A stretch of DNA of 64,000 nucleotides, taken from positions 62,001 through 126,000 of the forward strand of contig JAIUOC010000006.1 of the NCBI GenBank assembly GCA_020161265.1. Direction: 5' to 3'. The stretch is from Chloroflexota bacterium (GTDB lineage Bacteria; Chloroflexota; Chloroflexia; Chloroflexales; Herpetosiphonaceae). Positions within the stretch are counted from its first letter, which is position 1, and every line of letters begins with the position of its first letter. A program made the position numbers and the translations under genes. A model generated the notes under the pieces. That model had not been told where the DNA came from, ran no database searches, and saw only the letters and a program-made list of their open reading frames with translations. Positions 44,916 through 52,669 of the stretch are shown in pieces.

Positions 44916-44967
44916 GAGTATAGCAATCAAATCCATTGCATCTAGTTAAATCACGCTTGCTATACTC
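44916..44967. promoter_or_regulatory. Divergent extended -10 promoters in an 11-bp inverted repeat
   Basis: GAGTATAGCAA (44916-44926) and TTGCTATACTC (44957-44967) are perfect inverse copies 30 bp apart. Each arm contains a TGC-TATACT extended -10 facing outward: one for the frameshifted gene on the minus strand, one for the 108-residue gene on the plus strand. The shared arms could also be a binding site for one regulator. Confidence 0.5.
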
Positions 44968-44996
44968 AATACATCTTGCTAACTAAGGAGCTAAGC

Positions 44997-45323
44997 ATGC
45001 CAAAGCGTCCGCCACTCCCCGAAGCCGTCCGCGATCTTGCGCTCGATCAATTTAGGTCAAGCAATGCTGATCGCACGACCCGTGGCCGCCAAATTATCAC
45101 CGCAGCCACCGATTTGGAATATCGTTGGGGCTTCGATCCTGAGAGCACAGCTGAAAATCCACTCTACCTGGTCAAAGTCCGAATTCATGCGTGGGATATT
45201 ATTCAGCCAGAAATTTATAAGGTTAGCCTTGTTGATCAAGCTTTTGAAATCAGCGAAATTAAACTAGGCGATCGCAAAGTCGCTTGGAGCCATTGGCGGG
45301 TTGTGCCAGGCAGGCTGAGTTAA
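44997..45323 (+). CDS. Hypothetical protein
   Basis: 108 residues from ATG 44997 with AAGGAG at 8 nt. Basic N-terminus (PKRPPLPEAVRDLALDQFR) then a beta-rich part (YLVKVRIHAWDIIQPEIYKV). No signal or TM segment, no family recognised. Divergently transcribed from the CdiI-like gene across an inverted repeat that carries both -10 boxes, so co-regulation is plausible. The gap 45324-45411 is A+T-rich with no gene. Confidence 0.65.
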   Translation: MPKRPPLPEAVRDLALDQFRSSNADRTTRGRQIITAATDLEYRWGFDPESTAENPLYLVKVRIHAWDIIQPEIYKVSLVDQAFEISEIKLGDRKVAWSHWRVVPGRLS

Positions 45324-45411
45324 ATGCAAACTATCGCTTGCAATATTCTAATTTTATTGATATTATTTCATATAATCTAGAATAGTAGAATATTGTAAGA
45401 GGTTAGGATAC

Positions 45412-46620
45412 ATGGCTAACTGGTTTTGGGTGTTCATGTTAGTGATCGTGTTGGTTGGATGTGGCGGTGCGAGCGTTCAACCAACGGCTGTGCCAAGTGC
45501 AGTGGCGGCGACAGCAACCACCGCAACAATTAGCAATCCTCAAACTTCCGATCAAATGCTCGATTTTATACGCCAACATGCCGCCAATACGTCGATGGTC
45601 AGCTATAGCACCAACAGCGATGGCAGCATCAACCAAGCTGATCCAGTGATTCAATTCAATGCTGAAATGCCATTGCCGCTCGCCTCGACCATGAAAATCG
45701 TGGTCTTGGCAAGCTATGCCCAAGCAGTCGAGGCGGGCACGCTTGATCCTGAAGAGCCGATTGCTATGGCCGATTGGGAGCTGTGGTATTGGCCAAATAC
45801 TGATGGCGGCGCACATCCGGCGGCATTAAAACGGCTTGAAATTCCCGCCGATCAACGCGGCTTTGCCAATGACCCGCAAAAAACCGTGCCGCTCAAAACC
45901 CTTGTTCAAGCCATGATTTTCGAGAGCGATAACGCCGCTACCGATTATTTGATCGATCGCTTGGGAATGGCAGTGCTTGATCAAACGATCAAAACACTAG
46001 GAATGCAGCAGCAAACCAAAATTCTACCAATTATGGGGCTTTTTCTGTTGGTAATGAACCCCGATGCACCAATCGATTCAAGCACCCTGCCAAGCTTATT
46101 GAAGTTGGATCAAGCGAGCATCGAGCAACAAGCCTTGGCGCTAGCTGAGCGCTACAAAACAGAGCCAGCATGGCGCGAAACTGTGCGTAATCAAGGCCAA
46201 ATAACCCTAACTTTGGCTGAACAAGGCCAAGTTTTTAGCCATATTATGCCCAGAGGCAGCGCCAGCGATTATGCTAAGGTAATGGCGTTGGTTGGCAATA
46301 ATCAACTGATCAGCCCTAAAGTTTCGCAAACTATGCGCGAATATCTAGAATGGCCCATGACCATTCCTGGCAATGAAGCAATGTTCAAACATTTTGGCAC
46401 TAAGGGTGGTAGCCTGCCGGCAATGCTAACTGAAGCGATGTTTATCCAGCCTGCTCAGGGCGAATGGGCTGATCGAACGCGGGTGGTTGTGCTCTTTTTC
46501 AATCAATTGCCCGATGCCACATGGCTTGGCCTGCTGCAAACGTTTATGCAGCAGCAATTTGCCGTGCAAGTAGCGCTAGAGCCTGCATTTGCCCAATCGG
46601 TCGCAAGCCAGCTAAAATAG
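45412..46620 (+). CDS. Lipoprotein serine hydrolase, class A beta-lactamase fold
   Basis: 402 residues. Lipobox LVGC with Cys17 and a low-complexity linker (TTATISNPQ) anchor it outside. Active-site motifs of the beta-lactamase/D-Ala-D-Ala peptidase fold are Ser92-Thr-Met-Lys95 (SxxK), Ser172-Asp-Asn174 (SDN) and Lys331-Gly-Gly333 (KTG box variant). The enzyme therefore probably acylates on Ser92. An Omega-loop Glu as in true class A lactamases is not evident, and a long insertion lies between SDN and KGG, so peptidase/esterase function is more likely than antibiotic resistance. Followed directly by a regulator gene with a 28-nt gap. Confidence 0.85.
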   Translation: MANWFWVFMLVIVLVGCGGASVQPTAVPSAVAATATTATISNPQTSDQMLDFIRQHAANTSMVSYSTNSDGSINQADPVIQFNAEMPLPLASTMKIVVLASYAQAVEAGTLDPEEPIAMADWELWYWPNTDGGAHPAALKRLEIPADQRGFANDPQKTVPLKTLVQAMIFESDNAATDYLIDRLGMAVLDQTIKTLGMQQQTKILPIMGLFLLVMNPDAPIDSSTLPSLLKLDQASIEQQALALAERYKTEPAWRETVRNQGQITLTLAEQGQVFSHIMPRGSASDYAKVMALVGNNQLISPKVSQTMREYLEWPMTIPGNEAMFKHFGTKGGSLPAMLTEAMFIQPAQGEWADRTRVVVLFFNQLPDATWLGLLQTFMQQQFAVQVALEPAFAQSVASQLK

Positions 46621-46648
46621 GGTGATTTCAGCCAGAGGAACCAATTTC

Positions 46649-47176
46649 ATGGATGCAGCGCAAGCCTTGCTCGACCGAATTGCCACGTTGGAAGCCCGGG
46701 TCAGTGCCTTAGAAACCCAAGCTCCGGCAACACCGCCAACCATTGACGAGAACTTGGGCTTGGTGCGCCAATTACAACAACGCACAGGCAGCGATTATGA
46801 GCATGAGCTTGGTCATGGAGCGTTTCTGTTTGCTGGCTCAATTAATTCGGCGCTTGGCAATTATGTTTGGCAGGGCGAATATGGCTTAGGCGAATTGCTG
46901 CGCTACCCTGCCGAACAACTCATTGGTGTATTGAGTGCCTTGGCCAGCCCCGTGCGTTTACAAATTATCCAGACCCTGCTGGAAAATCCGGCCAGCAGCC
47001 AAAGCCTGTTGGAACGCTTGAATATGCAATCGGCGGGCCAGTTATATCATCATCTCAAGGAATTACGCAACGCTGGGATTATTACCCAACGTGGGCGCAG
47101 CGATTACACCCTTGAAATTACAGCATTAATTCCGGTGATGGTGATTTTAGCGGCAGCCAAAAATATCGTAGACTAA
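46649..47176 (+). CDS. ArsR-like winged-helix regulator with coiled-coil N-terminus
   Basis: 175 residues from ATG 46649 (AGAGGA upstream). A short coiled coil LLDRIATLEARVSALE is followed by a linker and a C-terminal winged helix: GVLSALASPVRLQIIQTLLE, SSQSLLERLNMQSAGQLYHH (recognition helix region) and LRNAGIITQRGRSDYTLE (wing). No metal-binding cysteines, so not a typical metal sensor. It could sense via the N-terminal segment FLFAGSINSALGNYVWQ. Neighbours are the serine-hydrolase lipoprotein upstream and a GNAT downstream; target unknown. Confidence 0.8.
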   Translation: MDAAQALLDRIATLEARVSALETQAPATPPTIDENLGLVRQLQQRTGSDYEHELGHGAFLFAGSINSALGNYVWQGEYGLGELLRYPAEQLIGVLSALASPVRLQIIQTLLENPASSQSLLERLNMQSAGQLYHHLKELRNAGIITQRGRSDYTLEITALIPVMVILAAAKNIVD

Positions 47177-47257
47177 GAACATAGAGCATATTTGGATAGG
47201 GTGACATGCCGAAAACCTGCGATAATAGCCCCGATTATGCTGTTGTGGAGCAACCCA

Positions 47258-47683
47258 ATGCAAATTCAACAAATTGAAAGCGCTGCTGAGATTGCCAGCA
47301 CCTTTGCCGTGATGCATGAGCTACGGCCTGCCTTAGTTGAAGCAGAGTATGTCGCCCGAATTCAAAGGATGATCCAGCGCGATGGCTATCGGATGGTCGC
47401 CGTCGTGGTTGATGGCCAAGTCCAAGCAGTGGCAGGCTATCGTTTTATGGAAATGCTGTATGCTGGAATGTTGCTGTATGTTGATGATCTGATTACTTCA
47501 GCTAGCCAACGCTCCAGTGGTCATGGCAAAGCACTGTTGGATTGGCTCAAAGCCGAAGCCAAAGCCCAAGGCTGCAACGAGCTGCATCTTGATAGTGGCG
47601 TTCATCGTGAACAAGCCCATAAATTCTATTTTCGCGAAGGCTTGACGATCAGCGCCTACCATTTTCGAATTGCGCTTGATTAA
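47258..47683 (+). CDS. GNAT family N-acetyltransferase
   Basis: 141 residues from ATG 47258, which has GTGGAG seven bases upstream; the open frame extends further but without site. Acetyl-CoA motif A region is ASQRSSGHGKALLDWLKAEA (Q-x-x-G-x-G-like), preceded by LYVDDLITSA and followed by the HREQAHKFYFREGLTISAYH tail typical of the family. Substrate unknown. It lies downstream of the ArsR-like gene and ends at a shared bidirectional terminator. Confidence 0.87.
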   Translation: MQIQQIESAAEIASTFAVMHELRPALVEAEYVARIQRMIQRDGYRMVAVVVDGQVQAVAGYRFMEMLYAGMLLYVDDLITSASQRSSGHGKALLDWLKAEAKAQGCNELHLDSGVHREQAHKFYFREGLTISAYHFRIALD

Positions 47684-47688
47684 CCAAA

Positions 47689-47726
47689 AAGCCCAGTGCT
47701 AAGCCTAACAACTTGGCACTGGGCTT
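47689..47726. terminator. Bidirectional terminator between GNAT and mtnA-like genes
   Basis: Perfect 11-bp stem AAGCCCAGTGC (47689-47699) with GCACTGGGCTT (47716-47726). The minus-strand side is followed by TTTTTGG (from 47690 back); the plus side by GAAATTT. Confidence 0.7.
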
Positions 47727-47731
47727 GAAAT

Positions 47732-48811
47732 TTAGCCTAACAACGGAATAACCTCAAGTGGTGCATCGCTGCTATCATCTAAATAGCGCTGAATCATGGC
47801 TGGCCGATAAATTCCGCGATCAGTCACGATGCTGCTAATCAGCTCTGGCGGGGTTACATCAAAGGCTGGATAATAGCCGCGCACGCCTTCAGGAGCGATG
47901 CGCTGACCATTCATCATTAGCACTTCATCACCGTTGCGTTCTTCAATCGGAATCTCAGCACCAGTTGCGGTGTTGAGATCAGGGCCATCGTAGCCCAACA
48001 CATAAAACGGCACACCATGACGTTTTGCCAGCACGGCGTTGGTATAGGTTCCAACTTTATTGGCAATCGAGCCATCGAGCGCAATGCGATCAGCAGCCGT
48101 TATATAAACCGTAATCATATCGCGACTAAAACAAAAGCCCGACATATTATCGTTAATGACGGTCACCTGTGAGCCAATTTCCAAGGCTTGCGAGGCAGTT
48201 AGCCGAATACCTTGGCCATAGGGTCGGGTTTCGGTGGGCATGACCGCAACTTGTTTGCCCTGTTTAACCACTGCCGTGTAGAGCATCCAATTAAAGGCCG
48301 CACCAGGATAGCAAACCGTCAAAACCGTATCGCCATCAGTCAACAACTCGGCTGCTCGCACGCCACAACGTTCGGCTGAACGGTCGCCACGCTGAATTTC
48401 GCCCGCAACATAGCCATAAACCACCTCGTTTGGAGCTTGATTTTGCTCAAGTGCCTGCAAGGCTAAGCGTTCGGCCTTAGCCAAAATGGTGTGTAAATCG
48501 TCGGCAGTTGGGCGAGTGCGGCGCAAGCGTTCCAAAGCTTGGGCTAAAACCACTTGCTGTTGTGCCAACGAATAGTCACTAGCTTGATCGAGGGCTAAGG
48601 CCAACCCATAGCCAGCAGCATAGGCCAAGGGTGGGCCACCCTGAATCACCATCGTCTCGATGGCTTGAGCCACGGCTTCAAGATCAGCACAATCAACCCA
48701 CAAAGTTTGGGCCGGATACAAACGGCGATTTAATATAGCAACAATGCCTTTTTCGCGGTCGTAGCGCAAGGTATCGCCACGGCGGGTCAGCAAAGGTAAA
48801 CGTCCAGTCAT
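47732..48811 (-). CDS. mtnA: MtnA-like isomerase (methylthioribose-1-phosphate isomerase family)
   Basis: 359 residues from ATG 48811 with GAGG six bases upstream. The eIF2B-alpha/MtnA fold is evident: TVCYPGAAFNW with the catalytic-type Cys167, ITAADRIALDGSIANKVGTY with Asp241, GAEIPIEERNGDEVLMMNG and AFDVTPPELISSIVTDRG. Classical MtnA converts methylthioribose-1-P to the ribulose form in methionine salvage. Here the phosphate-binding RGAPAIG is replaced by IQGGPPLAYA and the HCNAG loop by VCYPG, so the substrate may differ. Ribose-1,5-bisphosphate isomerase-like or another salvage role is possible. An MTA/SAH-deaminase-like fusion is at 50623. Extended -10 TGCTACAAT lies upstream on the minus strand. 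Confidence 0.8.
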   Translation of the reverse strand: MTGRLPLLTRRGDTLRYDREKGIVAILNRRLYPAQTLWVDCADLEAVAQAIETMVIQGGPPLAYAAGYGLALALDQASDYSLAQQQVVLAQALERLRRTRPTADDLHTILAKAERLALQALEQNQAPNEVVYGYVAGEIQRGDRSAERCGVRAAELLTDGDTVLTVCYPGAAFNWMLYTAVVKQGKQVAVMPTETRPYGQGIRLTASQALEIGSQVTVINDNMSGFCFSRDMITVYITAADRIALDGSIANKVGTYTNAVLAKRHGVPFYVLGYDGPDLNTATGAEIPIEERNGDEVLMMNGQRIAPEGVRGYYPAFDVTPPELISSIVTDRGIYRPAMIQRYLDDSSDAPLEVIPLLG

Positions 48812-48922
48812 CAGCAACCTCATCTATGTTATGATGCTAAAATTGTAGCAGAGATTGCGCCGCAACTGGCTTGAGCGTGGTAGGATAGCGTACAAAGCAG
48901 CAAACTAAGGCAAAGGATCGCA

Positions 48923-49531
48923 ATGCAATCACCAGCAAAACAATGGCTTCGTCGCAGCATCCGCGGGCTACTCGCCAGCTTGTGTTTGGCAGCGGTAATT
49001 TTTATTAGCACAGGTTATATTGTCTATCGCCAAGCCCAACGAGCTGAATTACGCCCAGTTGATGCCTTGTTAGTGCTGGGCGCAGCCCAATGGGATGGTG
49101 AGCCATCGCCAGTTTTGGAAGCGCGGCTAACCGAAGCAATTCGTTTGTATCGTTTGGGCTATGCCCGCCGAATCATCGTTTCAGGTGGCACTGGCCTCAA
49201 CGACACTCGCTCAGAAGCTTCGGTCGCTTACGATTATTTGATCGAACACGCAATTGATCCAACCTTAATCATCAGTGTAGCCCAAGGCAGCGATACCCGT
49301 AGCACTTTATTGGCAGTCCACGATGAAATGCAGCGCCAGCAGATCGATAGTTTATTGATTGTGACCGACCCACCGCACCTCTTGCGAGCACTCAAAATGG
49401 CCCACGACTATGGCATTACCAGCTTTGGAGCGCCCGTCAAAGCCAATAGCCCAACTACGAATTGGGCTAGTATCAAAGCTACTAGCCGAGAAACCTTGGC
49501 CTACCTCGCCTATGTACTCTTAGATCAATAA
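48923..49531 (+). CDS. YdcF/SanA-like DUF218 membrane protein
   Basis: 202 residues. One N-terminal TM segment (SLCLAAVIFISTGYIVYR) anchors a DUF218 domain: DALLVLGAAQWDGEPSP, RLTEAIRLYRLGYARRIIVSGG, the ASVAYDYLIEHAIDP region and LLIVTDPPHLLRALKMAHDYG. The domain resembles SanA/ElyC, linked to envelope integrity and polyprenyl-carrier use. Catalysis is not proven. It is divergent from the MtnA-like gene and ends 79 nt before a hypothetical wHTH-like gene. Confidence 0.88.
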   Translation: MQSPAKQWLRRSIRGLLASLCLAAVIFISTGYIVYRQAQRAELRPVDALLVLGAAQWDGEPSPVLEARLTEAIRLYRLGYARRIIVSGGTGLNDTRSEASVAYDYLIEHAIDPTLIISVAQGSDTRSTLLAVHDEMQRQQIDSLLIVTDPPHLLRALKMAHDYGITSFGAPVKANSPTTNWASIKATSRETLAYLAYVLLDQ

Positions 49532-49610
49532 GATCATGACTTTTGGGATACCATAAACTGAGCATCTGTGCGTCAAAGTCAGCGTATGTGCTTTCAGAGG
49601 AGGCCGCGCG

Positions 49611-50501
49611 ATGATGACAGTACACTCTTTGCCCACCGCCATTCATGCTGTCTACCACAGCTTGATCGACCATCCCCGTTGGCACAACTTTGGCAAACGC
49701 ACCTTTGGCTCTTGGCGCGATCTATTGCTGATCGAAGCCGTTGTGCGTTATCCACGTCAAACTCTTCATGGCTATGTCAATTATCTCCATTATTACACCC
49801 CATTGATTGTAGCGAGTGTGTTAGAGAAGGCTTTACGCAAAGGCTGGTTAGTGCTTGAACGTGGCAAATACGAACCTGGGCCACATTACTTGGCGTATCT
49901 GATTGAACGAGCCGATTTGATTCAAGAATTATTTGACGTTTGGCCGGAAGCTGCGGCCCATGCTGTAGCCGAATATGGCGAACGTTTATGCGAGGCGATT
50001 CCAACCCAAGCCTGCCTTGATCATTTGCTATATGCCTATGGACCAAGGCCTAGCGCTCATAAAGCTGTAATTTTTGAAGAACGGGCCCTGATGGTTTGCA
50101 CCGCGTTGAGCAACTATCGCGCCGATGCCAAAGCCTTGGCATGGCAGGCCTGTGGTATCAGCCCGGCCCAAGGCATGATTTTGCGCTCGATTGTTAAACA
50201 TCATAATCCGATCTCGCGCCCAGATCTATTAATCGCAGTTGATCCCTATTTGGGCATTTGCGCCGAAAGCACGATCGATGGGTTATTAGCCCAACAATGG
50301 ATCACCCGCGATGATCGCGGTTTGCGGCTGAATGCTACAGGCTGGGGCTATTGGCATGCTGCCCGCAGCGCCCTGCGCCAACGAATTGCCCAGCTGTATA
50401 GTGTGCTTGATTATCACGAAACCCAAGCATTCATAATGGGAGCACAAACCCTCGTTAACACAACTAAATATGTCTTTTCCCAACATTTAGCCGCCGCTTG
50501 A
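49611..50501 (+). CDS. Uncharacterised protein with tandem winged-helix-like halves
   Basis: 296 residues starting at ATG 49611 or 49614 with AGGAGG upstream. The N-half (RDLLLIEAVVRYPRQTLHGY then VASVLEKALRKGWLVLERGK) and the C-half (ILRSIVKHHNPISRPDLLIA then STIDGLLAQQWITRDDRGLR, followed by a long helix RQRIAQLYSVLDYHETQAFI) both look like winged helices. The last part resembles the MarR dimerisation helix. A DNA-binding role is inferred. It lies upstream of the leader of the amidohydrolase-CYTH gene and could regulate it. No named family recognised. Confidence 0.6.
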   Translation: MMTVHSLPTAIHAVYHSLIDHPRWHNFGKRTFGSWRDLLLIEAVVRYPRQTLHGYVNYLHYYTPLIVASVLEKALRKGWLVLERGKYEPGPHYLAYLIERADLIQELFDVWPEAAAHAVAEYGERLCEAIPTQACLDHLLYAYGPRPSAHKAVIFEERALMVCTALSNYRADAKALAWQACGISPAQGMILRSIVKHHNPISRPDLLIAVDPYLGICAESTIDGLLAQQWITRDDRGLRLNATGWGYWHAARSALRQRIAQLYSVLDYHETQAFIMGAQTLVNTTKYVFSQHLAAA

Positions 50502-50521
50502 TCCACATTTAACCGAAATCG

Positions 50522-50602
50522 TGGTACAATCACCTGAATACCTCCCGCCAGACGGGACCCAAATATGCCATCTAAGGCACAAGCGATGATGCTTGTGCTT
50601 TT
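50522..50602 (+). promoter_or_regulatory. Promoter and structured leader with terminator-like hairpin
   Basis: Extended -10 TGG-TACAAT (50522-50530). The leader holds TCCCG/CGGGA (50543-50557), TGCC/GGCA (50566-50579) and GCACAAGC/GCTTGTGC (50577-50584, 50591-50598) followed by TTTT. The second and third stems share GCA (50577-50579), so they exclude each other like an antiterminator and terminator. It matches no riboswitch I know. Confidence 0.45.
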
Positions 50603-50622
50603 GTGCAACATAAGGAGGCCAA

Positions 50623-52605
50623 ATGGCTTTACAACAAATTGATACCCTGCTGCTTAACGGCATCGTCGTCACAATGGACGCAGCAGGCACGATCATTCGT
50701 GATGGTGGGGTGGCAATTCAGGCTGGTGCAATCGTCGAGGTCGGGCCAAGCAGCCAGTTGCGCGAACGCTATACCGCCAGCCAAACGATCGACTGTAACA
50801 ATCATGCCATTGTGCCTGGCTTAATCAATGGCCATGCTCACGTTCCAATGAGTTTGTTGCGCGGCATCGTCGCCGATCAGCAGCTGGATGTGTGGCTCTA
50901 TGGCTATATGTTTCCAGTCGAAAGTCGCTTTGTTAACCCCGAATTTGTCTACCATGGCACGCGCCTCTCGTGTGCCGAAATGATCAAGGGCGGCATTACC
51001 AGCTTCGTCGATATGTATTATTTCGAGGAAGAAGTAGCCCGCGCCGCCGATCAAGCTGGGATGCGGGCGATCTGTGGTCAAACTGTGATGAAATGGCCCA
51101 CCCCCGATGCTGCTTCTTACGATGAAGGTCTCGAGCGCACTCGCCGCTTTTTCGAGCAATGGAAAAATCATGGTCGGGTGATTCCAGCGATTGCGCCGCA
51201 CGCACCCTACACCTGTAACAGCACCATCTATCGCGCTGCCGCCGAATTGGCCCGCGAATTCGATGTGCCGCTGGTAACTCACCTCAGCGAAACCGCCCGC
51301 GAAGTCGAAGAAGCTCGCCAGTTGGTCGATAAATCGCCAATCGCCTATGTCGCCGATTTGGATGCCTTTACCGATAAAGGGATTGCAGCCCATTGTGTGC
51401 ACATCGACAAACGCGATATGCAATTGCTCAAAAAGCATAACGCGGGAGCCGTGCCCTGTCCAACCAGCAACCTCAAACTGGCGAGCGGCGTGGCCAAATA
51501 TGGCGAAATGCTACAAGCTGGTGTGAATGTGGGGCTTGGCACTGATGGCCCTGCATCCAACGACGACCAAGATTTGTGGTTGGAAGTGCACTTGGCGGCA
51601 ATTTTGCCCAAGGGTGTCACGGGCGATCCCACTGTGGTCAACGCCAAGCAAGCCTTTGCTATGGCTACGAGCATGGGTGCTAAAGCTGTACACCTTGATC
51701 ATTTGGTTGGCAGCGTCGAAGCTGGCAAACGCGCCGATATCACAATTGTTGATTTGGGTGGATTGCACGTCGTGCCAGCCCCAGCCTACAACTACAGCAA
51801 CGATTCAATCTACAATCACTTGGTCTACTCAGCCCGCTCAGGCGATGTACGCCATGTGTTGATTGATGGGGCATTTGTGCTGCAAGATCGCCAATTGTTG
51901 ACGCTTGATGAAACCGAAGTTCGGAGCAATGCCCTGCGGATCGCCGAAACGATCAACCAATTCCTTAGCCAACGTGAAGTCAATTTGTTGGATAAAATTC
52001 TGGCAATCGGCGGAGTTAAACAAGCTGAAATCTTCGAAGTTCAAGTCAAAGCCCGTTTGGACGATGCTAGCAGCGTTGAAGCTTTCCTCGAATCGGAGGC
52101 GGTCGAAATTACCAAGGCGAGCGAACGCAAGCAATACGATACCTACTTCACCTTCGATGATCCCAATCGTGGGCGGATTCGCTACCGTGAAGATCATCGG
52201 GTTGATGGCTCGCGGCTTGAGCCAAAATACAATTTGACTTTGACCATGCCCAATGAACGCGAAGATTTGCCCTCGGCAGTCTTGCTTTCACGGGCACGCT
52301 ACACCGCGCCAGCTGATCGTTCGTTACGCTTCTATCGTGAATATTTCTCGCCCGATCATGTGATCGAAGTTGAGAAATATCGCCGCCGCTGGCGGATTAT
52401 GTATGGCGAGGTTGATTTTGCGATCAATATCGACATGATCACCAGTGGCCCGGCCAAAGGCACCTATTTGGAAATCAAGAGCCGCACATGGTCGGCCCGT
52501 GACGCTGAAGGCAAAACCCAAATCATCAGCGAATTATTGCAATTGGCCGGAGTTACGCCCGACCAAATTATCAAGCAAGAATACGTTGAATTAGCCCAAG
52601 CTTAA
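50623..52605 (+). CDS. Amidohydrolase (MTA/SAH deaminase type) fused to CYTH domain
   Basis: 660 residues. Residues ~1-430 form a metal-dependent amidohydrolase close to methylthioadenosine/S-adenosylhomocysteine deaminases. Metal ligands are His71 and His73 in GLINGHAHVP, His193 in APHAPYT, His220 in VTHLSET and Asp308 in LGTDGPASN. Residues ~465-655 match a CYTH (triphosphate tunnel) domain: FEVQVKAR (variant of E-x-E-x-K, second Glu is Gln), YDTYF, GRIRYRE, KYNLTL, RARY, EVEKYRRRW, and GTYLEIKSR. CYTH proteins bind triphosphates or act as adenylyl cyclases/triphosphatases. A fusion of these two is unusual. Start has AAGGAGG at good spacing. It follows a structured leader. Confidence 0.85.
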   Translation: MALQQIDTLLLNGIVVTMDAAGTIIRDGGVAIQAGAIVEVGPSSQLRERYTASQTIDCNNHAIVPGLINGHAHVPMSLLRGIVADQQLDVWLYGYMFPVESRFVNPEFVYHGTRLSCAEMIKGGITSFVDMYYFEEEVARAADQAGMRAICGQTVMKWPTPDAASYDEGLERTRRFFEQWKNHGRVIPAIAPHAPYTCNSTIYRAAAELAREFDVPLVTHLSETAREVEEARQLVDKSPIAYVADLDAFTDKGIAAHCVHIDKRDMQLLKKHNAGAVPCPTSNLKLASGVAKYGEMLQAGVNVGLGTDGPASNDDQDLWLEVHLAAILPKGVTGDPTVVNAKQAFAMATSMGAKAVHLDHLVGSVEAGKRADITIVDLGGLHVVPAPAYNYSNDSIYNHLVYSARSGDVRHVLIDGAFVLQDRQLLTLDETEVRSNALRIAETINQFLSQREVNLLDKILAIGGVKQAEIFEVQVKARLDDASSVEAFLESEAVEITKASERKQYDTYFTFDDPNRGRIRYREDHRVDGSRLEPKYNLTLTMPNEREDLPSAVLLSRARYTAPADRSLRFYREYFSPDHVIEVEKYRRRWRIMYGEVDFAINIDMITSGPAKGTYLEIKSRTWSARDAEGKTQIISELLQLAGVTPDQIIKQEYVELAQA

Positions 52606-52608
52606 CCT

Positions 52609-52646
52609 AAAAATCCCGCAGTCATGAACTTCATGGCTGCGGGATT
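52609..52646 (-). terminator. Terminator of PspC-LiaF operon
   Basis: AATCCCGCAG (52612-52621) pairs with CTGCGGGATT (52637-52646), with inner CATGAA/TTCATG. Minus strand continues into TTTTTAGG (52613-52606). On the plus strand there is no U tract, so it mainly stops the minus-strand operon, though the structure may also help end the amidohydrolase message. Confidence 0.75.
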
Positions 52647-52669
52647 GGTTCGGTTGGCAAGGCAAAGGC

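Noticed and set aside
45412-46620. Beta-lactamase resistance gene
   Set aside because: SxxK, SDN and KGG are present, but no Omega-loop Glu is evident and a long insertion is present, so hydrolysis of antibiotics is not supported.
50522-50622. Known SAM or SAH riboswitch
   Set aside because: I do not see the conserved core sequences of SAM-I, SAM-II or SAH classes; only a generic stem-switch layout is visible.
50821-51438. 205-codon open frame on the minus strand
   Set aside because: Antisense to the clear amidohydrolase domain; explained by codon bias of the real gene.
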